The notes beneath the pieces are model-generated. The model was given only the letters and a program-made list of their open reading frames with translations. It had not been told where the DNA came from and made no database searches. The position numbers and the translations under genes were made by a program. DNA of 64,000 nt from Pegoplata infirma. Taxonomy: Eukaryota > Arthropoda > Insecta > Diptera > Anthomyiidae. Positions 33,096 through 44,679 of this stretch are shown one piece after another. Each line of letters begins with the position of its first letter. The first letter of the stretch is position 1. The stretch covers positions 19,431,125 to 19,495,124 of the forward strand of contig OY992537.1 in NCBI GenBank assembly GCA_963921195.1, written 5' to 3'.

Positions 33096-34959
33096 AAATT
33101 TGATGAAAAAAAAAATTTTTTTGTTGAAAAATAATTGTTTCTTTTTATTCATCAGCTGGTGAAAAACGGTTTTATTCACCAAGAGGTGAATTATCCAAGT
33201 TACAAACCCAAGTTATTAAAATTTTTGGTTTTAACAAAATGAAAATAGTAATTCTTGAGGTGGCGTCCTGCAACTTTTTTAAAATTAGACACCAGCCTAA
33301 AAACATTATCATGTTAAAAAACAAAAAATAAATAAAAAAATGGTTGAGTTTGGATCATTTTTGAAGAAATTATGCGTAAAGTTTTAGTACGAATAACAAC
33401 AAGATATAAAAATTCCATGTCTTTTGAACGGGTCATCAAAAAATCTCAAAATCTTTTGATGCGTTACACTCGGAATGACAAAGTGAGTGGAAAAATTTCT
33501 TGAATATTAAGAATAATGCAGAAAAGTTTGTAAAACTACAAAAAATTTTTGAAATTTTAAATAAAAAATACCAAAATATTTAGGAAAAACTCAGAATTTT
33601 GGAAATCTTAGGAAAGTCAGAATTTTTATTTAAATTAGGAATAATTTAAAAAAATTTTAAAAAATTTAATTAAATTTAGAAAAAAATCAGTAAAAAAAAA
33701 AAAATTAATTAAACTTTGGATTTGTATAGCAGAGGGTAGTTTTTCACTCTGAATAAATCATTCTCATCCCCAATTACAAAACTTAGACATACAATGAAAA
33801 ATATTTTATTTCTTTAAAGAGTTTTCAGTGACGAAATCCTCATGTAAACATAACTTAAATTTACTACAATATTGGGTGGTGAGCATAACACCACCAACAT
33901 AATGAAATTATTCCACTTGTCGCAGTCTCTGTAACATATGATGATAAATACATTTTCAACTGTCCAGATACATCTTCATTAAAGGACTTTATATTTGCAT
34001 ATTTTATTTTTTAAACCCTTGAAAAAGTAGTATGCATAATGTTATATATGTGTTTGTAGTAGTAAGTAAATGAATTGCAAATATGCATAAGAATATAATT
34101 ACTAGACACAGTCAACCCTCATCTACAATACACTGATAATAATATCCTTGTTTTGTAACAATCACAGTTAAACATCTTTTTCTAACTTTATGCAGTCAGC
34201 CTGTCTGTCTGGATGGATGTTTGGATGGATGAACGGTTGGTTGGTTAAATATCACTGTCTGTCTGTTTATATGTGGACTGATGTCTGGCTATTTTCACTT
34301 TATTTTTCTAGTATATGAATGAATGTATGTTATAGAATATTCCAACAACCACCAAAACCATCATCAACGCCACCAGCACCATCAAATAACTACCGCCACT
34401 AACGCGTGTCTACAATTTCCTGTATTTTACATTTGTGGCTAAAAACATTTTTCAAGCATTTAGCATCAAATGTTTATGAAAAAAATTTTAGAAAAAAAAG
34501 GCTGAAATATTATAAAATATACACGAAATTGAGTATGATTTTTTCTTCTATGCAACGGATTTTGTTTACCACCGCAATAGCCAACATTATCAAAACGAGC
34601 AAAAAAAAATATTATGAATTCCACCCCCAATTAGAATTGAGGTTGTTTTTTTTTTCTAAAATTTTGATATACAACTTTATGTAGTTGGAATAATATATTT
34701 TTATGTTTTTTTTTTTGTAGGTTCTTTATTAAAGAATACATCAAATGCAACTGTTGATCACGTTCTCATTTTTTTGTGAATGGTTGAATTAATTGCTAGG
34801 ACTACCATCTAAATAGAAATGGGCTGCTTTTATATTTTTTTACTGTTTTTGGGAAATTCTAAAGATATTGTTTTTTTGGGAATTATAAAGGATTATATTG
34901 AATTTGTAATAACTTTATATGGAATTCTACCCTTAAATCATAATTCTATTCGGCTGTGC
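33096..34959. other. Mixed AT-rich and unique-looking DNA, no gene seen
   Basis: 33130-33330 ('ttcatcagctggtgaaaaac', 'ttcaccaagaggtgaatt', 'cctgcaacttttttaaaatt') is an inverted partner of 42780-42990. 34000-34460 is unique-looking, with GGAT/GTCT simple repeats near 34200. No coding frame can be supported. Confidence 0.4.
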
Positions 34960-35011
34960 CAAATGAAAAATATCCTCCACACTATTCTGTCTTTCTTTAC
35001 CCGAGTGAAAA

Positions 35012-35392
35012 AGTTTTTTATATAATTATATATAATTTGATAAAATTATATCAAATTATATATAATTATATAAAATTATATATAGAGGTAAAATTTTTCA
35101 AAAAATTATATCCAGGATTTGGTGTTGTGCAAATCTGAAAAAAAAGTAGCTTTCGGAAGATGCCACCCTTCCATCATCAGCAGTCCTTCGATTGCCACAC
35201 ACTTAATGTGTGTCAGATTAAAAAATAATTTAATATAATTTTAAATAATTAAATCCACCAAACCTTGGATATAATTATATATAATTTGATATAATTTTAT
35301 CCAACTTTTTGGAAAATTTTACCTCTATATATAATTTTATATAATTATATATAATTTGTTATAATTTTATAAAATTATATATAATTATTAGG
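35012..35392. repeat. AT-rich inverted repeat around a unique core
   Basis: ATATAATTATATATAATTTG-type arms (35012-35125 and 35256-35392) are inverted, meeting at 'ggtaaaatttttcaaaaaatt' against 'ttggaaaattttacc'. They surround a GC-richer core of about 130 bp ('ttcggaagatgccacccttcc'). Confidence 0.6.
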
Positions 35393-35749
35393 GTGGGTCA
35401 AATTTTTTCGACCCAAAGGCTCATCGTGATTCTTATTCTATGGGTCATTCTGAGTAAATTTGCCAAAGAAACCATAGCTCTCCCCGGATTTTTCAAAATA
35501 GGTTTTTTTTCCATATTTAAGAATAGAGGCATAAAATTCTATTTCCAATTAATCAAATGTGTATGTGGGGGTTTTTTGGGTCGCGGAATTCATTTTTGAC
35601 ATTCATTTTTATTTTTGAGTGCCGCTAGAGGGCGCTTTCGTATTTTTTTTTTTAGGAAAATCTATTTCTATACTTCTATACTTATATACTTATAATAATA
35701 TTATAAAGAGGTAATGTTTGTATATTTGTTTTTTGTTTGTTTGTAGAGG

Positions 35750-36950
35750 GTAATCTCCGGAACTACTTATCCGATTTCAAAAATGTTTTCAGCAATATTT
35801 ACAGTGTTCCTCCAGGATGGACATAGGCTAGGTTTCATCGACCACGCCCACTTCTACGCCCACTTTTGGCCAAAAAACGTAAAATTGAAAAATCTCCAAA
35901 ACTACTGAACCGATTTCAAAAAAGTTTTCACCAATACATATTGGAATGGTCCTTCAAGGTGGACATATACTGGGTTTCATCGACCACGCCCACATCTACG
36001 CCCACTTTTGGTAAAAAACTTAAAATTTAAATATCTATGAAACTACTTATCCGATTTCAAAAAATTTTTCAGCAACATTTAGAGTGCTTCTCGATGGTTG
36101 ACATAGGTTTTCATCGACCACGCCCATTTCCACGCCCGTTTTTAGCCAAACAACGTAAAATTTAAAAATCTCCACAACTACTAAACCGATTTTTTTTTTC
36201 ACCAATACATGCTTGGAATGTTCCTTCATGGTGGACATATGCTAAATTTCATCGACCACGCCCTTTTCTACGCCCACTTTTGGCAAAAAATCGTAAAATT
36301 TAAATATCTATTAAGCAACTCATCCGATTTTAAAAAATGTTTTTACCAATATTTAGAGTGTACCTCCGGGGTGGATATATATTTAGAGTGTTACTACAGG
36401 ATGGAATTAGGCTAGGATTCATCGACCACGCCCACTTTTTGGCAAAAAAAACTTAAATTTGAAAATCTCCAAAATTTTTCATCCGATTTGCAAAATTTTT
36501 TCACCAATACTTGGTCCTTCAGAGTGGAAATGTTCTAGATTTTATTGACCACGCTCATTTCTACGCCCACCTTTGGCAAGAAAAACGTAAAATTTAAATA
36601 TGATCAAACTACTCATCCGATATAAAAAATGTTATCACCAATATATATTAAGAATTGTCCTTCAGGGTGGACATGGGTAAGCCCTCATCGACCACACCCA
36701 CTTCTACGCCCAATTTTGGCCAAAAAACGTAAAATTTCGAAATATCCGAAACTACTCATTTAAAAAATATTTTCTCCAATATTAAGAATGGTCCTTCAGG
36801 TTAGACATAGGCTTTGGTTCATCTACGTAAAATTTGTAAATATACGAAACTTATTATAAGATTTCAAAAATGTTTTCACCAATATTTAGAATTTTCTTTC
36901 AGGGTAAGTTAGGGTAGGTTTCATTGACCAAACCCATTATAAAGATTACT
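35750..36950 (+). repeat. Tandem repeat, about 130-145 bp, 8-9 degenerate units
   Basis: Each unit carries 'cgaccacgcccac', 'tacgcccacttttggc', 'cgtaaaattt', 'actactcatccgatttcaaaa' and 'tttcaccaat...ggtccttca'. Unit starts near 35834, 35963, 36108, 36246, 36417, 36539 and 36683. They form the Helitron's variable body. Confidence 0.75.
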
Positions 36951-36962
36951 TTGGGTCAAAAG

Positions 36963-38340
36963 TAGAGTTTTTCACGGGAATTCCCGGGACGGGAATTCCC
37001 GGGAATTCCCGTAAATTTTCAATCCCGAAATCCCGGGAAATAGAGCGGGAATTCCCGGGAATTTTAATTTCTTTAAAATGGTTGATTTTTCGACTTCTAT
37101 TGATTATTTTGTATGTGCTTTTTTAGAGATTTTATTAAAATTCTCGATAATTAATGGCAGAAACGTACGCAGGGACCAGGAGGGCTTAAAAAGTATTCCA
37201 AGAGACCCCTTCTAACTAAAAAATGCCATAAAATCTAAGACTTACGAAATGAAAAAAGTCTCAAAATATCTAAATCTTCGATAGAATATAATTATCAGAA
37301 CCTGATACTTTTTTTCAGAAGCCGAAAAATTTTCTTTTTGTTTCTATTGAAAATATTAATGTCTCTGAACACGATTCTTTTTAAATCGATAAATTGATAT
37401 AAAATTTGTGTAAGGAATGACTCTGAAATTAACAGGTTTTTCTTTTAGAAACCAGAATTTTTAAATTTTTAAATAATTTTTTTGAGGTACAATTTCTTAT
37501 AATTTCAGTTTTCTGAAATAGTTACATTCAGTTTCAGAGACATAATTAAGAAATTCTTCTGAATCAGGTTCATTAGAGGTATTCAGAGTCTTTCTGCCAG
37601 CCTTGGCAATGTAGTAAAAGACTACTTCTTTCATAAAATACATGTATTTTGAAAGGTAATTTTAAAAAGTGCTGTTTTACCACCAGTGCCAGGGCTGCCA
37701 AGTAAGACTCTGAATACCACTTTTGGGTTTTAGAGGCAAAGCTTTGAGAACCAATTGTAAAAATGACCCCCGTAGGCTAGTTGGTAGCGTGCTAGCCTTT
37801 CAACGTGGGGGTCGTGGGTTCGATTCCCACTAGAACCCTTGGTTTTTTCGCTACAACGAGACGACGGTCATTGATACCAGTTCTCGGTTAGGTTGCATTT
37901 ATTAAAAATGAGTTGTAAATAAATAGAGAGAATAAATAAAAATAATTGATCATGTGATGTGATCAAAACTATTATATTATTAATTAATTTTTATTATTAA
38001 AACAGACAAAGCGATGTGAAAGAACATATTCCCTTAAAATACTTTTTAAAAGACTTCGACATATTTGGGCCGTTTTTTTTTTGTACAAACTGTGTAACAA
38101 AAATTGTTCTTTTTTTCTCGAAACTTATTTTTTTGTTTGTTTTAAAGGTACTAAATAAGATTTTTATGGTGTTAACAAACATTATAAATAGTGTAATCTC
38201 ATTCATAAGGTTTTTATACATTTTTTTGACAAAAAATTTTGGGTTTTTAATTTTTGCGGGAATTCCCGGGATCCCGGGAAATTTAAAAACGAGTCCCACT
38301 TTCCCGGGAAATGAAAAAGTCCGGGAAAAGAAAAACTCTA
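36963..38340. mobile_element. hAT-like MITE, 1378 bp, perfect 8-bp duplication
   Basis: GTCAAAAG lies at 36955-36962 and 38341-38348. The ends are TAGAGTTTTTC and GAAAAACTCTA (11 bp perfect). Both subterminal regions carry GGGAATTCCCGGG palindromes. An 8-bp duplication with a TAGAG terminus is typical of hAT. Removing it restores the Helitron repeat ('tttgggtcaaaagacgtaaaatttt'). It contains a tRNA-like module near its middle. Confidence 0.85.
37764..37838 (+). repeat. tRNA-like module inside a hAT-like MITE
   Basis: TAGGCTAGTTGGTAGCG is A-box-like, and GTGGGTTCGATTCCCAC is a perfect T arm with a consensus B-box (GGTTCGATTCC). The acceptor ends do not pair, so it is not a functional tRNA gene. 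The following 'cgctacaacgagacgacgg' to 'ctcggttagg' may be a SINE body. Confidence 0.55.
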
Positions 38341-38978
38341 GTCAAAAGACGTAAAATTTTAAAATATACGAAACTACTCAAACAATTTCAAAACATTCTG
38401 AAAAATTTTCTTTTTGGAAATTCCAATTTTACTGGAGCAAATACGTGCAAAGTAGTGAATTTTGTAACTTTTTCTATCTCCTGAAAAGTTGGTCATAGTA
38501 ACCTGAAATGTGGAAAAAGGACCTTCTGGAAATTTAGACTTTAATAAGGTTATAAGGGTAAATTATTGTACTGTGGTACTTTTTTTTTTTTAAAAAGAAT
38601 GAAGACTACATGGAACGAAATGAATTGGAATTCAGAACACAATGGAATAAAATAGGGAACAAATGAATAGAAAAGGAAACGAATAGAACGGGGAACGAAA
38701 TGAAGTGAAACGGGAAATTAAATGGTTTCAATAATTACGTTATAAGGGCTCGAAAATTTTCAAGAATATTATTTACCGAAACGAACATGATTCCAAGCTA
38801 AACGGGGCTGTTTTAATTTTATTGTTTATTCTAAATAGTTTTTATGAAAGACTTCAACGATAAAAATTAAATAAAAATTCTGTAGGGGAGAATTTTTGAA
38901 ATGGAGACTCTAATTCTGATCCTTCTTTAATACGGTATTTAATATTACCGGTAGCGAAGTTCCGGGCGGGCCTGCTAG

Positions 38979-39214
38979 TATACGATATTTTGACTTTGTA
39001 TTGAATATATTCAAAATAAATACTCGAATTATAAATTGTTAAATCATATTCCATATTCCTTTTTCCAGCTTTTCTAAAAATAAAATCGATAGATTTCCAG
39101 CTAAGACCTAAATCACATTTTTACCAGCTTTTGAAGGAATAAAACCTAAAAATCTAGCTGTAAAATCATAAATTTAATATTTATAAATAAATTAATTAAT
39201 ATTTAATTTTAAAC
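38979..39214. other. AT-rich DNA upstream of a gene remnant
   Basis: It starts at the Helitron's flanking T. Nothing recognisable. Confidence 0.3.
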
Positions 39215-39880
39215 ATGGATCCATTGCCGTCAACATCACAAGCCGCACCAACATCAATAAGTACCGCAAGTAGTTTGAAACATATGCCTTCTCACGATGT
39301 TCCTGCTTTTGGTACACAGAAAAAATTTGAAACCAATTTCAATCAACAAAAACGCGGATTTAACAAATTTTTTGATTGAAATTCTTCCAATCAAAAAAAT
39401 TGCTATACCAATCATCAAATTAATTGTAGGTGATTGAAAATTTTTTCAATCAAACATTATTTCGATTTTAATTTTTTATTTATATTTATCAACTTTTTAT
39501 TTATAGTCAATCAAAATAATGATTGATTCAACAAATGAATTGTAAGCTTATGACAAAATTATCAACATTTTTTCTTTTATGCTTTTCAAGATGTTGTAAA
39601 CCCCGATTATTTTGTAAAAACCCCGATTATTTTGTATATTTTTGAATTAATCTATTCAAATAAATTAATGCGAAAAAAAAAAAAAATCTGGTATGTTGAA
39701 AATTTGTAATTCGACAGTTAAAAAAAATAACAAAAATTTTAATCAAAACATTGATTGACTCATTTACATTTTGTTGATCCATAAATTTAATTGAACATTT
39801 TTAGCCAATAATTTTTTGTGTGTATGTTATCTGTTTTGACTGGTCTCAATCTGCCAACTAAACAGGATATTTTAAAGGCT
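39215..39880 (+). pseudogene. N-terminal part of an unrecognised gene, cut by a MITE
   Basis: An ATG at 39215 in good fly context (AAACATGG) opens a frame beginning MDPLPSTSQAAPTS and rich in Ser/Thr/Ala/Pro. It runs to GTTCCTGCTTTTGG at 39312, where a TA-flanked MITE (39315-39832) enters. If the MITE and one TA are ignored, the frame resumes without a stop at 39835 as MLSVLTGLNLPTKQDILKA, to about 39880. Another insertion or an intron follows. The continuation is probably the frame at 40298-40543. The product is not recognised. The composition differs from the AT-rich surroundings, which supports real coding history. It could be a host gene or the remnant of an autonomous element. Confidence 0.55.
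39315..39832. mobile_element. TA-flanked CACAGAAAA MITE, 518 bp, inside a coding frame
   Basis: It begins CACAGAAAAAATTTGAAACC and ends AATTTTTTGTGTG with TA at 39313-39314 and 39833-39834. The interior has AATCAA/TTGATT motifs in both orientations. It splits a glycine codon context, 'ttttggTA' / 'TAtgttatc'. Confidence 0.7.
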
Positions 39881-40297
39881 CCCATACATTTCAAACAAAT
39901 TGGATGACTTGTTGGATGACCAATGTATTTTTTCTCGTGTATGGGGCTGTCGGATGGTCGGATGAAAAATCAAAAAGTTTTGATTTTTCGATGGTCGGAT
40001 GAAAAGTTGGACGACATGTCGGATGGTGTTTTGACTTGTCATCAGACCGTTGTACGAACAGAGACGTTTTAATCCATTATTTGTTATTGTTTTTCACAAA
40101 ATGATGTTTTTGTATAAAGCAATGATATTAAAAAGTGAATTTTAACCTAAATATATTAAAAAAACATTAAAAAAATTGAAAAATAAAAAAAAAAATATTC
40201 ATGTTACTCCTTCAAGAATTTAAAAAAAAATTAGCGGTCATCCAACATGTGTATAAATTTGTCGGATAAGTGTATTTTGAAAATATTTTAATTGTGT
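39881..40297. other. Insertion or intron within the gene remnant
   Basis: ATATTTTAA occurs at about 39869-39877 and again at about 40282-40290, a possible 9-bp duplication. 'ttggatgacttgttggatgacc' near the left is inverted at the right ('ggtcatccaacatgtg'). No GT donor lies at the left break. A transposon fragment is favoured over an intron, but the frame across the junction does not match simply. Confidence 0.4.
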
Positions 40298-40543
40298 CTC
40301 TGGGCAGCTTTAGATGCTATTTTTTTCTTGGCCGAACGTGCTAAAATGCAAAGTAAAATGTTTTCATATAAGACATTTACTCCTCAAGTGACAGACAAAT
40401 TGATTGAAATTTGGAGCAAACTTAATATTGCATATGCAAACGAAATATTGTTAGAAAATTTAATACCTTGCTTGACTAATACTACACTGAAGATAAATGC
40501 AAAGCAACCGGCTCCAGTCTCACATCCTTCCTACGATCCATAA
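40298..40543 (+). pseudogene. C-terminal part of the unrecognised gene
   Basis: The frame is open for about 81 codons from 40298 (CLWAALDAIFFLAERAKMQS) to the TAA at 40541-40543. The segment FTPQVTDKLIEIWSKLNIAYA looks like a helical, protein-like sequence with normal codon variety, unlike the low-complexity frames around it. An upstream in-frame TAA at 40286-40288 and no ATG mean it cannot start by itself. It lies downstream of, and on the same strand as, 39215-39880, so both are taken as one broken gene. The family is unknown. Confidence 0.5.
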
Positions 40544-40569
40544 AAGAATTATTTTACATTGTTTACATG

Positions 40570-40845
40570 TTCTGAATCTGAGAAATTTTCTATAGGAAAA
40601 GTATCTCAGGGTCTGAGACTTTTTCTGTAGGAAAAATGTATGATAATCTGAGACTTTTTCTATAGGAAAAATTTCCCAGAATCTGAGACCTTTTGTTCAA
40701 GAAAAATGTCTCAGAATCGAGACAATTTTTTTAAGAAAAAATTCTCAGAATCTAAGACATTTTTATTACTATTATTATTATTTACTACTATTAGAAAAAT
40801 GTCTCAGAAACTGAGACTTTTTCTATAGGAAAAATGTTAAATTTT
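40570..40845 (+). repeat. Tandem repeat, about 48 bp, 5-6 units
   Basis: Units read 'tctgagactttttctataggaaaaatg' then 'tctcagaa'. Related scattered units occur near 44270-44330 and 56030-56170. Confidence 0.7.
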
Positions 40846-41450
40846 AATAAATGTTAAAAAATTTTTTTTTTATCAAATTACAATTTTTTTTTTATAAATT
40901 TTTTTATCATTTTGTTTTTCACCAAAAATTTTTTTTTAAACTTTTTTTCACCAAAAGTACGTTTTTTATGAAACATTTTTTTTTTAATTTTTATACCCTT
41001 AGTGATAGAGGGTATATATAAGTTTGTCATCGAAATATCGATCTGGGACCCCATAAAGTATATAAGTATATTCATGATCCCTGATCGATTTTAAGACATT
41101 CTAGCGATGTCCGTCTGTCTGTCTGTCTGTGGAAATGGTGATTACGGCCAAAATATTACATGGGGGTGAAACTTAACATATTTATTGGAAGTTCTACAGA
41201 GAAATTTGGTATTGCATTTGAGCGATATCGGTTCAGCGGTTCAAAAGTTATGAACGAAAATGTAAGGACACCTCAAAAATTTTAGTACATTCAACATAAC
41301 CTAAAAATACAAAATGTTTTAATTCGGCTGCTGGTTGACATATGCGAAAATAATTTAACACCAAATGGTATTTAAACAAGAACGAACATATTTAAAAAAA
41401 AAAAATCGCTTCGCCGTCATTTTATTTTTTTTTTTTTTTTTTTGTTAATA
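40846..41450 (-). repeat. GTCY-type repeat fragment
   Basis: 'tagtgatagagggtatatataag', 'ctgggaccccataaagtat', GATGTCCGTCTGTCTGTCTG, 'ttggtattgcatttgagcg' and 'gttcaaaagttatgaacg' match 28090-28590 in reverse. Preceded by an A/T low-complexity stretch. Confidence 0.6.
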
Positions 41451-42402
41451 TTTTATATGGAATATTTGGAATATATGGAATAATATTTTATATGGACAAT
41501 AATTAAGAATCTAACTAATCTGAAAATTGGCAAGATCGGACCACTAGGTGTCCCCAAAAATCTCCTATATCTACGAATTCCCAAGTTAAATTTACAAAAA
41601 TTATTTCATTGCGAGTATTTTTGTTGTTTAATAAAAAAAAAATAATAATTTTGCAACACCAATTTTGAAAGTTCCAAAAAACCGTTTTGGGGTACAATTT
41701 TGTCAAAGTCCCAAAGTCCCAAAAAACTTTCTAAAAATTTTTAAGACCTAGACACAAAAATTTTTTCCAAATATTTTGCGCTTTGAAGAAAAAAATTTCA
41801 TTAAAAATGCGTTCCGAAAAAATGCTTGAAATAATGTTCCGGACATAAATTTTTGTTGGCAATTTTTAAACATTTTTTTTTAGCCCTTTTTGATTTTTTT
41901 AAAAATGCGTTAAGATATTTTTCTTAGCCTCACAATTTTATTGAAAATATTCTAATTTTCGAAATCCTACTAATTTTTACTAGGAATTCTCGTAAAATAT
42001 ATTTTGTATTTACAAGTAAAAGTAGTATATTTACAAAAAAAAAATTGGAATTAACATTTTGTTGGTAAAATGTTTGTTTGAAGCCTTAAAAATTTCAGGA
42101 AAAAAAGTTACAAATTCGCAAAAAAAATATAAATTTACAAAGACAATTGTACTTTTTTTTTTTTTAAATTTACACCATTTCCTTGTATATTTACAATTTT
42201 CCCTAAAAATTTTCCAGTTGATACAAAATTACAAGCAATTTACCCATTAAATTTTAAATTTGAAACTTTTTAACTCAAAAAAACATACAAGGAGTTCTCG
42301 TAATATTACGAGATTTTTTCGCAACCTCCTTTTTTACGAGAATTTCTAGTTAACATGAGAGATTTTTTGTTATTTTACGAGATTTTTATTTTTTTGTGTG
42401 TA
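41451..42402. other. AT-rich DNA with a repeat end
   Basis: 41960-42402 carries 'actaggaattctcgtaaaa' and 'tacgagatttttt' motifs and ends TTTTTTTGTGTGTAGG, matching the repeat family at 12208-13796. Nothing else is recognised. Confidence 0.45.
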
Positions 42403-42999
42403 GGTTATTTTTCAGTCGCTTAATACAAATCTCATTTTTTTTATTTATTTTTCTGCTCATTTCGTTATATTCTTTATAATTTTCATTTTATTCATTTCAA
42501 TATTTTTGCCTTAATAACAAGAGCATAACTCAATTAATTGTAATTTTTGATTGAAGTAAATTGTTAAAGATTCGCATTAAAAAAATAAATAAAAACATAA
42601 ATTTGCAAATAACCCTCCCCTTTTCATTTCAACATTCATAAAATACTACATTCATACAAATAATCAAAATTGAATGTACAAATATAAAACGCGTGTATCT
42701 TGTGCGGAGTTAACAATCAATGGATGAGGGTGGGAATGCAGTATTAGGGATAATTGATATATAACTTTTTTGGATTTATTTTAAACATGATAATGTTTAA
42801 ACATGATAATGCTGGTGTCTTATTTTAAAAAAGTTGCAGGACTTAGTTTGAGTATATATACTAACGATTAACAAAAAAGAAAAAAAAATTACTGTTTCCA
42901 TTTTCTTAAAACCAAAAATTTTAGTTACTTTGATAATAATTCACCTCGTGGTGAATAAAAAAATATTCAGCAGCTGGTGAATAAAACGTAACAAAATTA
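42403..42999. other. Unique-looking DNA and an inverted repeat partner
   Basis: 42403-42770 shows no repeat match. 42780-42990 ('gataatgctggtgtcttat', 'ttcacctcgtggtgaataa', 'agcagctggtgaataaa') is the inverted partner of 33130-33330, about 9.5 kb away. Confidence 0.45.
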
Positions 43000-43440
43000 T
43001 TTTTCATAATTTTTTTTTTCATAAATTTTTTTTTCATAAATATTTTTTTTAATCAATATCTTTTTAGTCAATATTATTTTTCATCAATATTTTTTTTTCA
43101 TTAACAATTGTTTTCGCCAATATTTCTTTTCCAAAAAATTTTTTTCCATCAATATTTTTTTGTCGTCAATATTTTTATTTATAAAATTTTTTTTTCATCA
43201 ATATTTTTTTTCATCAATGCTATTTTTTTCATCAATATTACTATTTTTCATCAATATTTTTATTTTTCATCAATATTTTTCTTTTTCATCAATATTTTTT
43301 CACCAATATTTTTTTTATTAATATTTTTTTCATCAATATTTTTTTCAACAATATTTTTTTTCATCAATATTTTTTTTTCATCAATATTTTTTCATACCTA
43401 TTTTGTTCAACATATTTTTTTTGTTTTCATCATGTGTTTA
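43000..43440 (-). repeat. Low-complexity TTTTTCATCAATATT tract
   Basis: About 20 degenerate units of TTTTTTCATCAATAT. Reverse-complement type of the tracts at 32207-32610 and 55490-55840. The long Phe/Ile frame is not a gene. Confidence 0.8.
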
Positions 43441-44679
43441 TTGTAATTTTGTTTTTACCTCTTCATCTTCGAAAATCCTAAAAATTATTAATTTCAATCC
43501 TCCCTTATAACTCCATAACATGCACACTGCTATGGGTCATTGACAGTCTACTATGTTTTTATGTATTTTTTTTTTGCGTATATGGGTATAATTCGATCAT
43601 ACTGAACTGAAATTTGATTACTACTTTTTCCATTTCTTTTTTTTTTCCAGTGAACATTAAGTTATTATATGAAAAAATTTTAATGATGTCGTTATACGAT
43701 TATATTGTTCAGAGTTGAATAAAAAGTATTTTAGAATTATGGGAACTCTAAACATTTGAAAATTACTACAGAATTATGATTTTCTGGTTTTATGTGAGTA
43801 ACAAATTTGTGCACAACAATGCAATTAAATTAGTTGTTTTGGATATTAAGTCACTAATTAAGAGTTTTTCGTTGTTAATTGGAAGATAATAAATTTTCAT
43901 TATTGAATATTTTGTTTTTCAAAAAGATTAAAAACGTGCGATGTACTTTTTGGTTGCATTTATGTTCGTTAGAGCACCCATGGAATATGCAAAAGTGTTA
44001 TGTTGTTTAGCTCCCCGCGCATTGGGTGGTAGAAAACCGAATAGATTAATATCCGGATATAGTATAGGTTCTCACAAATGCTAATAAGACAAGCATATTT
44101 AATTTTTTTCCATAAACATGAACCGACACTACTTCAAAACCTGGACCCCTTGTTTTGTTTCCATTAGGGGTCAAAATGACGCCATTTAATATTCGTGAAA
44201 ATCAAAAATTTTCTTCCGCTTCCGCCCACAGTGGTTCCACAAAAAAATATGACCGAATTTGTTAATAGACTCATAGATTTTTCAAAAGGAAAATGTCCAG
44301 GAGGTTCTTGAGAAAAAGTTTCTTAGAGTCTGAAAAAATTTATGAAATCTATATGGAGCAAAATGGAACTGGGAACGAAATGGAATATATGGGAAACAAA
44401 ACGGAAATAGAATGATTTTTTCCCCAAAATATTTTAAATCAAAACTTATTTCAATATTTTTATAAAATTATAAAAAAAAATTAAGAGGGTACTTTTAGTC
44501 CTCTACAAGCGGTTTAAGTTCGCGGTTTTTGGAAAAAAATATTTTTTAAAGCATTTTAAAATTTTTGTAAAATATAGCTTATTAAAAAAAATTGAAGTGA
44601 GGTTGAGATTGCTAGAAATAGAATTGTAGTGTTGGAAACTGTCAAAATTTATTCTGTAGAAACTATAAATATTCACATA
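43441..44679. other. AT-rich DNA with repeat fragments, no gene seen
   Basis: 44140-44240 contains a decayed repeat arm ('ggacccc', 'ggggtcaaaatga'). 44350-44400 is GGGAACGAAATGGAAT-rich, like the Helitron 3' region. The stretch 43900-44050 is unique-looking. Confidence 0.4.

Larger units (their letters stand above)
35661..38978 (+). mobile_element. Non-autonomous Helitron, split by a hAT-like MITE
   Basis: The 5' side begins TCTATTTCTATACTTCTATA after an A and runs into 'ataaagaggtaatgtttgtat', a pattern common at fly Helitron 5' ends. The 3' side is a hairpin (CCGGTA, loop, TTCCGG at 38948-38965) followed after 9 nt by CTAG and a flanking T. A TC start, 3' hairpin, CTRR end and A/T insertion site are the known Helitron signature. 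The body holds the ACCACGCCCAC tandem repeats and a GGGAACGAAATG-rich stretch near 38600-38720. A second 3' end of this family lies at 62822-62852. No Rep/helicase is present. Confidence 0.7.

Noticed and set aside
37764..37838. Functional tRNA gene
   Set aside because: The T arm is perfect but the acceptor stem does not pair and the anticodon arm is poor, so it is tRNA-derived repeat DNA.
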